Assembly: GCA_020849535.1 (NCBI GenBank)
Contig: JADLGB010000076.1
Span: 1-49,611, forward strand
DNA from: Candidatus Hydrogenedentota bacterium
GTDB lineage: Bacteria; Hydrogenedentota; Hydrogenedentia; Hydrogenedentales; SLHB01
Direction of reading: 5' to 3'
Length of the DNA: 49,611 nucleotides
Part shown: piece by piece, positions 23,567-32,369 of the stretch
How the letters are laid out: each line of letters opens with the position of its first letter
Position numbering within the stretch: position 1 is the first letter of the stretch
Notes under the pieces: model-generated
Database searches by the model: none
The model's input: the letters and a program-made list of their open reading frames with translations, nothing else
What the model was told of the DNA's origin: nothing
Program-made: the position numbers and the translations under genes

Positions 23567-25219
23567 ATGCCGGGTATGCTCGACAGGCAGACACCAAGCG
23601 CCTTTAAGGACAGTTCGGGGGAAAAGGACTCCGGCGCGTTGCGCATGCTCTGGGAGTATACGCTGTGGACGGCCGTGTTTCTCGCAGGCGTAGGAGTCTT
23701 CCACGTGTTGAGACTCCAGGCCATCGCGGGGCATGCCACGCCGTTTTATGCCTATCTGAAGCCTTTGCATAACGCCTGGACCGCATGGATCGCGGTCGCA
23801 CCCCTCATCACAATTCCCGTGCTGCTCATGCGGCGCGTGCTTTGCGGGCAGTGGAACCTGAACAAGGCCTGGATCGCCGCCCTCGTGCTGAGTGCCCTCG
23901 CGCCGGCGCTCTTTGTCGCCGAGGTCTATCTCGCCGGAACGGGTGGCGACGAGCGTTCGTGGGTACGGGCCACGCCGATCGCGGCGAGCGTGATGTTGCA
24001 CGACGCCATCCCGCTCCTCATCGCGGAGGCCGCGCTCGTTGCCGCGCTGCTGTCTTTCCGCAGGCTTCGCGTGGGCGATGCGAAGCCTACCCCCCTCTTC
24101 CTGTGTGTGGCGCTTGCGGGCGCCATGGTGTTTTTGTTCGTGTTTTCGGGCGCCGTGGCGGAACTGCGCGGCGGACTCTATGGTATCACCAAGGCGTACC
24201 TGCGCTTGGATCAGGAGTACATCAGCGATATCGGCGAAGGTGACAGCCTGCGTGGGTTCATCGGCCACTTCACGAACCTGCATCCCAGCCTGTCTCACCA
24301 CGGGCGCGTGCACCCGCCGGGCCCCACCGTGTTGCTCTGGTTGCTTTCGTTCGCGGTAGGCTTGGACGCGCAGTCCCTCTCGCTCGCCACAATGGCATGC
24401 GCCACGCTGCTCTTCGTTCCCTGCTACCTGTGGGCGCGCGAAATCGGCGGTCCACGCATGGGTCTCGTGGCTTGCGCGCTCTTCACGGTGTCGCCGGGCA
24501 TCGTCGCGTTCACGGCCACCAGTGCCGACATGCTGTTCATGCCCTTCACGCTGACGACGCTCTTTCTGTTCGAACGCGCCGTGCGCAAGCGGTCGTGGCC
24601 CGCGGCGATCGGCGCGGGTGTGTTCTATGCCCTCATCTCGTTCTGCTCGTTCAACCTGCTGTGTGTCGGGGCCTACTTCGGCTTGGTGGGATTGAATGAA
24701 CTGCGCGACCCGGATCGACGTCTTGCCATCGTGCGCACGGCCGCCCTGATGTTCGCCGGATTCCTCGCCGTGTTTGGCCTGCTGTATGTGTGGTCTGGAT
24801 TCAACATGGTCGAGTGCTTTCTCGTGAGTTGGCGCGAGCAGCGCTTCGATCTCGCCGCGCAGACCGACCGCTGGCCCGCGCCGTACTGGCGGGTGCTGCA
24901 CCCGGTGTCGGTTCTGTACTATACGGGTATTCCTATCGCCGTGCTCTTCTTCCGCCGCCTCCTCAAGCCGGACGCCCTCCAGCATGAGACTTTCGTCTGC
25001 ATGGCCCTGGCGCTCCTCTTTCTCAGTCTCATCGTGCCGGCGCGCGGCGAAATGGAACGGACGGGGCTTTACATGTATCCGTTGCTCATCGCGCCTGCCG
25101 CGCACCTGCTGACGGTGCGGTGGCAACAGTCGAAATCCGAGGCGGTGCTGGCCTCGGCACTGGGTTTTCTGGCGTTTCAGGTCTGGCTCACGGAATACCT
25201 GTTTCAGGGGTACTGGTAG
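23567..25219 (+). CDS. Polytopic membrane protein, glycosyltransferase 39/ArnT-like
   Basis: This 550-residue protein has about 11-13 membrane helices and a large non-membrane loop near residue 195 (LRLDQEYISDIGEGDSL, then FTNLHPSLSHHGRVHPPGP). The GHFTNLHPSL...HPPGP loop resembles the first periplasmic loop of PMT/ArnT-type glycosyltransferases, with HxP near the donor site. The rest is typical of C-terminal GT-C fold membrane spans. I chose the ATG at 23567; 23576 is nearly as good, and no strong ribosome-binding site helps. It would transfer sugars from a polyprenyl carrier in the envelope. Donor and acceptor are unknown. Confidence 0.7.
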   Translation: MPGMLDRQTPSAFKDSSGEKDSGALRMLWEYTLWTAVFLAGVGVFHVLRLQAIAGHATPFYAYLKPLHNAWTAWIAVAPLITIPVLLMRRVLCGQWNLNKAWIAALVLSALAPALFVAEVYLAGTGGDERSWVRATPIAASVMLHDAIPLLIAEAALVAALLSFRRLRVGDAKPTPLFLCVALAGAMVFLFVFSGAVAELRGGLYGITKAYLRLDQEYISDIGEGDSLRGFIGHFTNLHPSLSHHGRVHPPGPTVLLWLLSFAVGLDAQSLSLATMACATLLFVPCYLWAREIGGPRMGLVACALFTVSPGIVAFTATSADMLFMPFTLTTLFLFERAVRKRSWPAAIGAGVFYALISFCSFNLLCVGAYFGLVGLNELRDPDRRLAIVRTAALMFAGFLAVFGLLYVWSGFNMVECFLVSWREQRFDLAAQTDRWPAPYWRVLHPVSVLYYTGIPIAVLFFRRLLKPDALQHETFVCMALALLFLSLIVPARGEMERTGLYMYPLLIAPAAHLLTVRWQQSKSEAVLASALGFLAFQVWLTEYLFQGYW

Positions 25220-25286
25220 GTAGGCGGTGCGAGAAAAACGGCATTTTGTCGATCTTTTCTTGATTTCGTTGGAAATCCAGAAAAGT

Positions 25287-25302
25287 ACACTATATTGGGG
25301 CT
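25287..25302 (+). promoter_or_regulatory. NrdR box 1 (half-conserved)
   Basis: ACACTATATTGGGGCT matches the NrdR-box consensus perfectly in its left half and poorly in its right half. Its 10-bp core starts exactly 31 bases before the core of box 2, the helical phasing typical of paired NrdR boxes. Confidence 0.6.
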
Positions 25303-25329
25303 TGACGGATCCGCCCTATCCAATATATT
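25302..25329 (+). promoter_or_regulatory. Promoter of nrdD
   Basis: TTGACG (25302-25307) and TATATT (25324-25329) are separated by 16 bases. The -10 lies inside NrdR box 2, so NrdR binding there would block transcription. Confidence 0.6.
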
Positions 25330-25333
25330 GTGG
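25318..25333 (+). promoter_or_regulatory. NrdR box 2
   Basis: The palindromic core CAATATATTG (25321-25330) is a perfect match to the NrdR core CWATATATWG, with flanks ATC and TGG close to the ACA and TGT consensus. It lies about 115 bases upstream of the nrdD start. Confidence 0.75.
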
Positions 25334-25446
25334 TGAAGTGCGGTGGCCACGCCGCACGCGAAACGGTACGCGCTGGGGTCTGGCCCGTTTCTGGGGACCG
25401 TGACGGGACAGGAAAGACAGGGTTGTTTGCTGCGGAAGGGGGGCTC

Positions 25447-27582
25447 ATGTTTGAGCGCATTCGCAAGAGGGATGGAAACACAGAGCGGTTCCATGCCGAG
25501 AAGATCACGTGGGCCATTTTCAAGGCGGCCGCCGCATGCGGAGGTAATGATTTCTCCCGCGCGGAGGAGTTATGCCGGCAGGTGCTGGAGATTGCACACG
25601 AGCAATACGGCGCCGCGACGCCCGACGTGGAAGGGGTGCAAGACATCGTCGAGCGGGTCCTGATCAAGAACGGGCACGATCGCACCGCCAAGGCGTTCAT
25701 CCTCTATCGCGAGAAGCGCGCGGGCGCGCGCAACATGAACGCGCTGATCGGCGCGACCATCGACATGTTCTCCGGCTACCTCAACGATCGCGATTGGCGC
25801 ATCAAAGAGAACGCGAATACCCAGAAGAGCATTAACGGGCTGAACAACTACGTGCGCGAGTTCTTCACGAAGAATTATTGGCTGCACGAGGTGTATCCCG
25901 CGGAAGTGCGCGACGCCCACGAAAGCGGCGACGCGCACATTCACGACCTGGGGTTCCTTGGACCCTATTGCGCGGGATGGGACCTGCGGCAACTCCTGAT
26001 GGATGGGTTCGGAGGCGTGCGGGGCAAGGTCGAAAGTTCGCCCGCGAAGCACTTGCGGTCGTTCCTCGGGCAGATCGTGAACTCGACCTTCACGACGCAG
26101 GGCGAGACGGCCGGCGCCCAGGCCTGGTCGAGTTTCGATACCTATTGCGCACCATTCATCCGCCATGACAAGCTCACCTACGAGCAGGTCCGTCAGTCCC
26201 TCCAGGAATTCGTGTTCAACATCAACGTACCCACGCGCGTGGGTTTCCAATGCCCATTCTCCAACCTCACGTTCGACCTGACTGTGCCGGGCACGCTGCG
26301 CGACCAGGCGGTGATCATCGCGGGCAAGCTCCAGGACTCCACCTACGGCGAGTACCAGGAGGAGATGGACCTGTTCAACCAGGCCTTCTGCGATGTCATG
26401 ATGGGGGGAGACGCGAAAGGGCGCGTGTTCACGTTTCCGATCCCGACGATCAACGTGACCAAGGATTTCGATTGGGACTCGCCGTCGGTCGACGCGTTCA
26501 TGCGGACGACCTGCAAATACGGCATCCCTTATTTTGCGAACTACGTGAACTCCGATCTGTCACCCGAAGACGCCGTGTCCATGTGCTGCCGCTTGCGCCT
26601 CGACACGAAGGAACTGCGGAAACGCGGCGGGGGACTGTTTGGCAGCAACCCGCTGACGGGGTCCGTCGGCGTGTTCACGATCAACCTTCCGCGTATCGGT
26701 CATCTCGCGTCCACCGAAGCGGAGTTCCGATCGCGCCTGTGGCGTTTGGTACACATCGGCAAGACGTCGCTCGAGATCAAGCGCAAGATCATCGAACAGC
26801 AGACTGAAGGCGGGCTGTATCCGTACTCCGCCAACTATCTGCGGCACGTCAAGGAGCGCACGGGCGAATACTGGCACAACCATTTCAGCACGATCGGCGT
26901 CGTGGGGATGAACGAAGCGCTCCTCAACTTCATGGGGAAGGACCTCACGACGCGCGAGGGCCAGGCCTTCGCGGTCGAGACGCTGGGGTACCTGCGCGAT
27001 CTTCTGACGGATATCCAGGAGGAGACCGGGCATGTCTTCAACCTGGAGGCCACGCCCGCGGAAGGTACGGCGTACCGCCTCGCACGTCTCGACAAAGCGC
27101 GCTACCCGGAGATCATCGCGGCGGGCAATGGCACGCCGTACTACACGAATTCGTCGCATTTGCCGGTGGGTTACACCGACGACCTCTTCGAGACGCTCGA
27201 ATTGCAGGACGAGTTGCAGTCCATGTACACCGGCGGCACGGTGTTGCACGCGTATCTCGGTGAACGCATCGACAGTGTCGAAACAGCGAAGCGGCTCATT
27301 CAAAAGGTGTTCGCGCGGTACAAGCTGCCGTACCTGTCACTCACGCCGACATTCAGCATCTGCAACGAGCATGGGTACCTCCTCGGGGAGCAATTCACCT
27401 GCCCGCAATGCGGCGCGGAGACGGAGGTGTGGTCGCGCGTCGTAGGTTACTTGCGGCCCTTCGCGAACTACAACGACGGTAAGAAACAGGAGTACATGGA
27501 CCGGCGCAAGTATCGCCTGCCGGAATGCGGTTCGGCGGATGATGCCGCGGTGCTGCCGGCCGTCTTGGAGATGTCATCATAG
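25447..27582 (+). CDS. nrdD: Anaerobic ribonucleoside-triphosphate reductase (class III)
   Basis: This 711-residue glycyl-radical enzyme reduces ribonucleoside triphosphates to deoxynucleotides without oxygen. Residues 1-95 form an ATP-cone regulatory domain (FERIRKRDGNTERFHAEKI). The catalytic barrel follows, with NSTFTTQGETAGAQAWSSFD and GSNPLTGSVGVFTINLPRIG. The C-terminus has SICNEHGY and CPQCGAE (zinc site, about residues 639-655) and the radical loop RVVGYLRP, with the radical glycine near 667. The ATG at 25447 has GGAAGGGGGG upstream; an earlier GTG at 25330 lies at the -10 and cannot be used. It is followed at once by its activase gene. Confidence 0.96.
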   Translation: MFERIRKRDGNTERFHAEKITWAIFKAAAACGGNDFSRAEELCRQVLEIAHEQYGAATPDVEGVQDIVERVLIKNGHDRTAKAFILYREKRAGARNMNALIGATIDMFSGYLNDRDWRIKENANTQKSINGLNNYVREFFTKNYWLHEVYPAEVRDAHESGDAHIHDLGFLGPYCAGWDLRQLLMDGFGGVRGKVESSPAKHLRSFLGQIVNSTFTTQGETAGAQAWSSFDTYCAPFIRHDKLTYEQVRQSLQEFVFNINVPTRVGFQCPFSNLTFDLTVPGTLRDQAVIIAGKLQDSTYGEYQEEMDLFNQAFCDVMMGGDAKGRVFTFPIPTINVTKDFDWDSPSVDAFMRTTCKYGIPYFANYVNSDLSPEDAVSMCCRLRLDTKELRKRGGGLFGSNPLTGSVGVFTINLPRIGHLASTEAEFRSRLWRLVHIGKTSLEIKRKIIEQQTEGGLYPYSANYLRHVKERTGEYWHNHFSTIGVVGMNEALLNFMGKDLTTREGQAFAVETLGYLRDLLTDIQEETGHVFNLEATPAEGTAYRLARLDKARYPEIIAAGNGTPYYTNSSHLPVGYTDDLFETLELQDELQSMYTGGTVLHAYLGERIDSVETAKRLIQKVFARYKLPYLSLTPTFSICNEHGYLLGEQFTCPQCGAETEVWSRVVGYLRPFANYNDGKKQEYMDRRKYRLPECGSADDAAVLPAVLEMSS

Positions 27583-28310
27583 ATATCACGGGGTTCCAGA
27601 AGTGCTCGCTGGTGGATTGGGATGGCCGCATCTGCGCCGTCGTGTTCACCCAGGGGTGCAATCTGAACTGCTGGTATTGTCACAACCGGCGGCTCATCGC
27701 GCGCACATCGGAGGATCCGTTGATCCCCGAGGACTTGGTGTTGACCGAACTTGAGCGGCGCCGCGGGTTTCTCGACGGCGTTGTCTTCAGCGGGGGCGAG
27801 CCTACGCTGCAGACGGACCTGGCCGAGTTCATCCAAAAGGTACGCGGTCTTGGTTTCCCCGTGAAGCTCGACACGAATGGCACGAATCCCGGCGTGCTCG
27901 CGATGCTGCTGAGTCAGGGCTTGCTGGATTATGTCGCCATGGATGTGAAGGCGCCGCCCGAGAAGATCGAATTCATCTGCGGCGGGATCGACGAAACGGC
28001 GGCGATAGAAACCTCCATCAATCTGCTTCTGCTAAGCGACATTGATTATGAGTTCCGCACGACGGTGGCGCCCCAGCTCACCCACGACGATGTGCTGCGT
28101 ATCGCGCGCCACGTACGCGGCGCGCGCCGGTACGTGCTTCAGCAGTGCCGCGCGAATGGCTGGCCCGGGGCGGACCGCATTCAGCGCAGCGGGCCGCGTC
28201 CGCATTCCGACGCGTGGCTGATGAACGCGGCCGCGGAAGTGCAGCGGATCATCCCGAACTGCAAGCTACGCGGGTTAACCGACACGGCCGCCGTCGCCAG
28301 TTCCGGGTGA
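27579..28310 (+). CDS. nrdG: NrdG-type radical SAM activating enzyme of NrdD
   Basis: This 243-residue radical SAM protein generates the NrdD glycyl radical. The cluster motif is TQGCNLNCWYCHN, and GVVFSGGEPTLQ is the SAM-binding GGE motif. The family N-terminus (M-x-I-x-G-F-Q-K-x-S-L) is present here as xDITGFQKCSLVDWDGR, but its first codon is ATA at 27579. GGAG lies eight bases upstream and ATAG overlaps the nrdD stop. The only canonical start is a GTG at 27612, which would remove the conserved segment and has no good ribosome-binding site. I therefore propose an AUA (or AUC at 27576) start; the GTG form would be 232 residues. Confidence 0.88.
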   Translation: MDITGFQKCSLVDWDGRICAVVFTQGCNLNCWYCHNRRLIARTSEDPLIPEDLVLTELERRRGFLDGVVFSGGEPTLQTDLAEFIQKVRGLGFPVKLDTNGTNPGVLAMLLSQGLLDYVAMDVKAPPEKIEFICGGIDETAAIETSINLLLLSDIDYEFRTTVAPQLTHDDVLRIARHVRGARRYVLQQCRANGWPGADRIQRSGPRPHSDAWLMNAAAEVQRIIPNCKLRGLTDTAAVASSG

Positions 28311-28349
28311 GTGCACGGCGCGCTCGGCCTCTGGCGCGGAATTCAAGGA

Positions 28350-28522
28350 ACATCCCCCTTCACCCCCTTCAAAGGGGGACCTCTGCAACACCACAACTAT
28401 AATTCTATAAAAACCGCGGGGGCAATACTGTGGACTTTGGGCACGCAGAACGCGCGGCCCGAAGGGCACGCGTAACGGGTCCCCCTTTGAAGGGGGCCGG
28501 CCCGCAGGGCCGTGGGGGATGT
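28350..28522. mobile_element. MITE-like non-coding element with nested inverted repeats
   Basis: The outer ends ACATCCCCC (28350-28358) and GGGGGATGT (28514-28522) are exact inverted repeats. Inside, the 20 bases at 28363-28382 match the complement of 28477-28496 at 19 positions, and each arm is itself palindromic (CCCCCTTCAAAGGGGG). The centre has no coding potential and includes an AT-rich stretch. No target duplication is obvious. It lies between the convergent nrdG and repeat-protein genes, so a terminator role is also possible. Confidence 0.6.
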
Positions 28523-28575
28523 GACGCGCCGATAGCCGCCCCATTTGAGTGCAGCAAGAACCCCGCCAGCCGCCC

Positions 28576-31500
28576 CTACCGCAAGGTCAGATTGACGGTC
28601 ACGTTGCCCTCGCCACTGACCTCGACAGGCTGCGAAGCGATCCTCATATTGCTGAGGTCCTCCGGTTGGCCGGGGTTGCGAACAATCGCAAAGGCGCACA
28701 GTGTGTATGACCCGGGTTCGATGCCTCCGAAGGAGAAGGTGCCGTCCGGGCGGACTTGCCCGCCTCCCACCACTAGATTCTGATTCGCCATCCAGAACTC
28801 TCTATCGAATGTCGTGATCTCGACTTGTCCGCGCAGCAGCACGACGCTTGAGTGTTCCTCGGGCGAGATCCCGCCGACGCTGCCCGTGACCGTTGCGCCG
28901 GCCATGATCTCCACGTCTTTGCGCGTCGCCTGTCCGTCTGTTGTTGTTACTTGAACCATACGCGTCTGCCAATCGTTTTCGGCTGCCTGGAAAGACACGT
29001 GCATGGTGACCGCGCCCGCGGGAAGACCTTCGATCCGGTAGTATCCCGTGGGATCGATTTGGCTGCTGAAACTCTCGCCGCCGCCTGAGGCTGGCAAGAC
29101 GGCACCGACCTGTCCCTGGGTCAACGGCTGCCCGTTCATGGTGACGTGTCCTTCAACGACGGCGGTGCCTCCCGCGAAATCGAAATCGACAACGGTGGTT
29201 TGGCCTTCGGCCACTTCCGCAGTCTGACTCGAGTGCCGCGATCCGCCGGGCTGCCCGGGTCCCGCCGGGTTGATGCTGGCCGAAACGTAGACCTGCCCTT
29301 CGGGAATGCCGTTGATGGTGTAGACGCCGTTCGCGTCGGTCTGGGCCTGCCGGGGTTGGCCGCCACTGGTGGGGGAATGCACGCCGACGTACTGTCCCGC
29401 GGCGGGCGCCCCTGCAACCCGCACGGTGCCCGTGACCGTGCCGCCGCCTCCGAGTTTGATAGTCACTTGTGTGACATTACCCGGCGTGAGCGTAACTTGG
29501 GCCGAGCCGGGGCCGAAGTCGGGGTGCACGGCGGAAACCATCGTGACCTCGGTGCTGAGCGAGGAGACCTTGAAGTTGCCGGTGGCGTCGCTTGTCGCCG
29601 CGCTGCCCTGTTCCATGCGCCACCGATCGTATTCGCCCGGGGCCTGGCCGAGAAAGATGCGCGCGTTGGCCACGGGCTGACCGTTTTGATCAACCACCAA
29701 GCCTTCCAGCGATGCGCCCGGATCCAATCTGAAGAGCACGCCCGAGACCGTCGTGCCCTCACTGACACCCGGCACCTCCTGCTGAGCGGGCGCGTAGCCT
29801 TCCGCACGCACCAGAAGGTGGGCCACTCCGATTTCGACATCCTCCAGCTTGAAATTGCCATCGGGGTCGTAGAAGGCCGTGAGGTTTCCATAGCCATAGG
29901 GCTGCTGAAGGTCCACGCGGCCCGGCCCGGCGCCGAGCTGGAAATTCGCGACAGGCTGGCCGGTCCGGTTGTCGATGACCCGGCCCTCAACCGTGCCGCG
30001 CCCTTGCAGCATGAAGTTGATGTTCGTGCTGCCCGCTTCTGCCTCCAGCTCCTTGTGCGAGTAGTCCTGGTGGTAGGCGAAGACGGTGTAGGTCCCTTCC
30101 TGCAGGCCCGCAACTTCGTACGCGCCGTCGTCCCGGCTCATCGCGTTTCCATAGCCGCCGCGACCGGTTCTCGTGTGCGCGTTGATGTTGGCATTCTTGA
30201 CCGGTTTGCCGGTTGCATCGGTGACGTACCCGGAAATCGTGAGGCCGCCCGCGCCTTCGTAAACGAGCTGCACGCCCGTGACCTCCTGGCCTTCGGCGAC
30301 CTTCACCTGGGTGAGGGGTTTGTTCGAGTCCGAGTACGAGCGCATCGGACGGACAGAGAGACTGTAGTCGCCGGCCATAAGACCCTGGACCTTGAAACGG
30401 CCGCCGGAGTCCGTGCCTACGCCCGTAGGCTGGGCATTGGGATTGCCCACGCGGGTGGCAATAACCGTCGTCTCCTTCATAGGAGCGCCCGTCTTGTCCA
30501 CGACGACGCCGGCGATGCTGCCACCGGATCCCATGACGATCTCGATGCCTTCAAGGTCCGTGGTGCCCAGATCCAGAGGGCCCACCGGCGCGGCGGAGTA
30601 GCCCGCCTTGCGCGCCGTGATCATGATCTTCTGATTGGGCGAGTAGCCCCGGTGCTCGAAGGTGCCGTCTTCCTTGGTGTTTGTATCCTCGCCCTCGTCA
30701 CCATTGTTTACAGGTTGGCTCGACACAGCAACGTTGTCGATGGGCTTCCCCTGGGCGTCCACGACGTGGCCCTTCACGCGCAGCCCGTACTTCATGGGAA
30801 AGTCAATTCCGGTGACGGTCTTGCCGAGGATGATATTGACCTTCTTATCTTCGCGCCGCTCGCCGTGTAGATAGCCTTCAAACCAGGCGCGGCCAACGGT
30901 GTGGGGGCCTGCACCGAGGCCTTCCAGTTTGTAGAGGCCGTTGGCGTCGGTGGTTGTTTCACGCGTCTGACGGTCGCTGTCCGAACGCCCTCGGATACGG
31001 ACACCCTCCAGTGGATTGCCGGATTCCACGTCGAAGGCCTGACCCGTCACCACGCCGCCGACCGCGGCGACTAAGCGCAGTCCTTCCACGTCCTGCGCGC
31101 CCGCGATGGAGAACTCGGGCGCCTTGCCGGTCAGAACATGCGTGGGGTCGTCCAAAGTCAGCGTGTACTTGCCGTCGGCCAGCGCGGCGAAGCTGAATTG
31201 CCCGGCCTCGTCTGTTGCTATAGTTTGCTTGGCGCGGAACGACTCGCCGTTGATGGCAACCTTGATGTTGGCGATGGGCTCACCGTTTTCCGCGGCGACA
31301 ACGTCGCCCACTACGCCCGCACCCTTTGTGAGCACAAGCTCGACATCCTCCGATCCGATGGAAAGGAAGGGGGACACCAGGACGGCATACCCTTCCGCCT
31401 TGACGGTCAGCTTCCAGTCGCCCGCCCAGAGGTAGGCAAGCAGGAAAGACCCGTCTTCGCCGGAGACACTCGACAGCGCCGTGGCGCTGTTTCTACCCAT

Positions 31501-32139
31501 TCGTGAAATGTCTTCGCGTGTTTCATCCGGGAAGATCTGCGCGCCTGCCACCGGCTCGCCGGACTCATTCATGATCCGGCCCGCGATGAATCCCGCGGGG
31601 CGCAGGTCGATGTCGACGGTGGCATCGGGCTCATCGTCGGTCAATGTGGCGCCGCCGATTCCCAGGGAATCGTCCGTGGTTGCGATGACCGCATAGTTTG
31701 AGATGGGCAATCCGCGCACTCGGAATTTGCCTGCCGAGTCGGCCTCAGCCGTCCACTCGGGTCCTCCCGGCGTTGGGTCTTCGCCTGGCTTGGCGCTGAT
31801 GAGGACGATGCGGATCTCCGCACCCGGCACCGGGGTCTTACCTTCATTCTCGGTCACGGCGCCTTTGATGCCGCACTTGCCGGACGGACGCGACTTGGAT
31901 GCGGCGTTGTCCCCGGCCGCGCGACGCCCACTCACCTGAAAGGCGCTGGTGGGTCGCGCGATATCTGTTTCTTCCGGAGCGGCAGTTGGGGCCGTCGTCT
32001 CCTGCGCGGGAACCGGAGCGCTCGGAGTTCCCGGTATACCGGGCGCGTCGGCTTTACGGCCGTTGAGAATGAACCAGGCCCCGCCCACCAGGGCTACCAC
32101 CACGATTATCAGGACGGCGAAACGGACGTTCTCTTTCAT
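28576..32139 (-). CDS. Large carboxypeptidase-regulatory-like repeat protein, membrane anchored
   Basis: This 1187-residue protein has one N-terminal membrane helix (FAVLIIVVVALVGGAWFIL), a Pro/Thr/Ala-rich linker (residues 30-70) and then about 12 CarboxypepD_reg-like beta domains. Each has a variant of G-x-[FY]-x3-G-[LI]-x2-G-x-Y, for example GKFRVRGLPISNYAVIA, GQFSFAALADGKYTLTL, GLYKLEGLGAGPHTVG, GAYEVAGLQEGTYTVFA and GTFSFGGIEPGSYTLCA. No catalytic domain is visible. Such transthyretin-like folds often act in cell-surface binding or as spacers. GAGAGGTGAA precedes the ATG. It lies 230 bases downstream of the DUF1501 gene on the same strand. Confidence 0.88.
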   Translation of the reverse strand: MKENVRFAVLIIVVVALVGGAWFILNGRKADAPGIPGTPSAPVPAQETTAPTAAPEETDIARPTSAFQVSGRRAAGDNAASKSRPSGKCGIKGAVTENEGKTPVPGAEIRIVLISAKPGEDPTPGGPEWTAEADSAGKFRVRGLPISNYAVIATTDDSLGIGGATLTDDEPDATVDIDLRPAGFIAGRIMNESGEPVAGAQIFPDETREDISRMGRNSATALSSVSGEDGSFLLAYLWAGDWKLTVKAEGYAVLVSPFLSIGSEDVELVLTKGAGVVGDVVAAENGEPIANIKVAINGESFRAKQTIATDEAGQFSFAALADGKYTLTLDDPTHVLTGKAPEFSIAGAQDVEGLRLVAAVGGVVTGQAFDVESGNPLEGVRIRGRSDSDRQTRETTTDANGLYKLEGLGAGPHTVGRAWFEGYLHGERREDKKVNIILGKTVTGIDFPMKYGLRVKGHVVDAQGKPIDNVAVSSQPVNNGDEGEDTNTKEDGTFEHRGYSPNQKIMITARKAGYSAAPVGPLDLGTTDLEGIEIVMGSGGSIAGVVVDKTGAPMKETTVIATRVGNPNAQPTGVGTDSGGRFKVQGLMAGDYSLSVRPMRSYSDSNKPLTQVKVAEGQEVTGVQLVYEGAGGLTISGYVTDATGKPVKNANINAHTRTGRGGYGNAMSRDDGAYEVAGLQEGTYTVFAYHQDYSHKELEAEAGSTNINFMLQGRGTVEGRVIDNRTGQPVANFQLGAGPGRVDLQQPYGYGNLTAFYDPDGNFKLEDVEIGVAHLLVRAEGYAPAQQEVPGVSEGTTVSGVLFRLDPGASLEGLVVDQNGQPVANARIFLGQAPGEYDRWRMEQGSAATSDATGNFKVSSLSTEVTMVSAVHPDFGPGSAQVTLTPGNVTQVTIKLGGGGTVTGTVRVAGAPAAGQYVGVHSPTSGGQPRQAQTDANGVYTINGIPEGQVYVSASINPAGPGQPGGSRHSSQTAEVAEGQTTVVDFDFAGGTAVVEGHVTMNGQPLTQGQVGAVLPASGGGESFSSQIDPTGYYRIEGLPAGAVTMHVSFQAAENDWQTRMVQVTTTDGQATRKDVEIMAGATVTGSVGGISPEEHSSVVLLRGQVEITTFDREFWMANQNLVVGGGQVRPDGTFSFGGIEPGSYTLCAFAIVRNPGQPEDLSNMRIASQPVEVSGEGNVTVNLTLR

Positions 32140-32229
32140 GTTTCACCTCTCGCTGTCTTGCCTTGCGTGCCGGTACATGGCACGAGGTTGGCGAACCGAT
32201 CAGCGTACTTGGTACCGCGCGCTTGTGTC

Positions 32230-32254
32230 TTGGTCTTTCATGGTACTAGACCAA
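32230..32254. promoter_or_regulatory. Inverted repeat TTGGTCT-N11-AGACCAA, possible operator
   Basis: Perfect 7-base arms at 32230-32236 and 32248-32254 lie about 90 bases upstream of the repeat-protein start. The spacing suits a dimeric regulator site. No promoter can be fixed next to it. Confidence 0.3.
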
Positions 32255-32369
32255 TGAACGAACCGCAAAAGTGCCGCAAACGGCAAGAATGGATACCCGC
32301 TTTCGTGAGAATGGGCCAATGGACAAGACGGTGCACAGATTCGCAGCCGGTTGCGCTACCCGGAATGCT

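Noticed and set aside
25334..25446. Cobalamin riboswitch in the nrdD leader
   Set aside because: The leader is about 110 bases, too short for the aptamer, and lacks a B12-box.
25330..25446. N-terminal extension of NrdD from a GTG at 25330
   Set aside because: This codon overlaps the predicted -10 and the NrdR box, upstream of the transcription start, and the extension is not part of the family.
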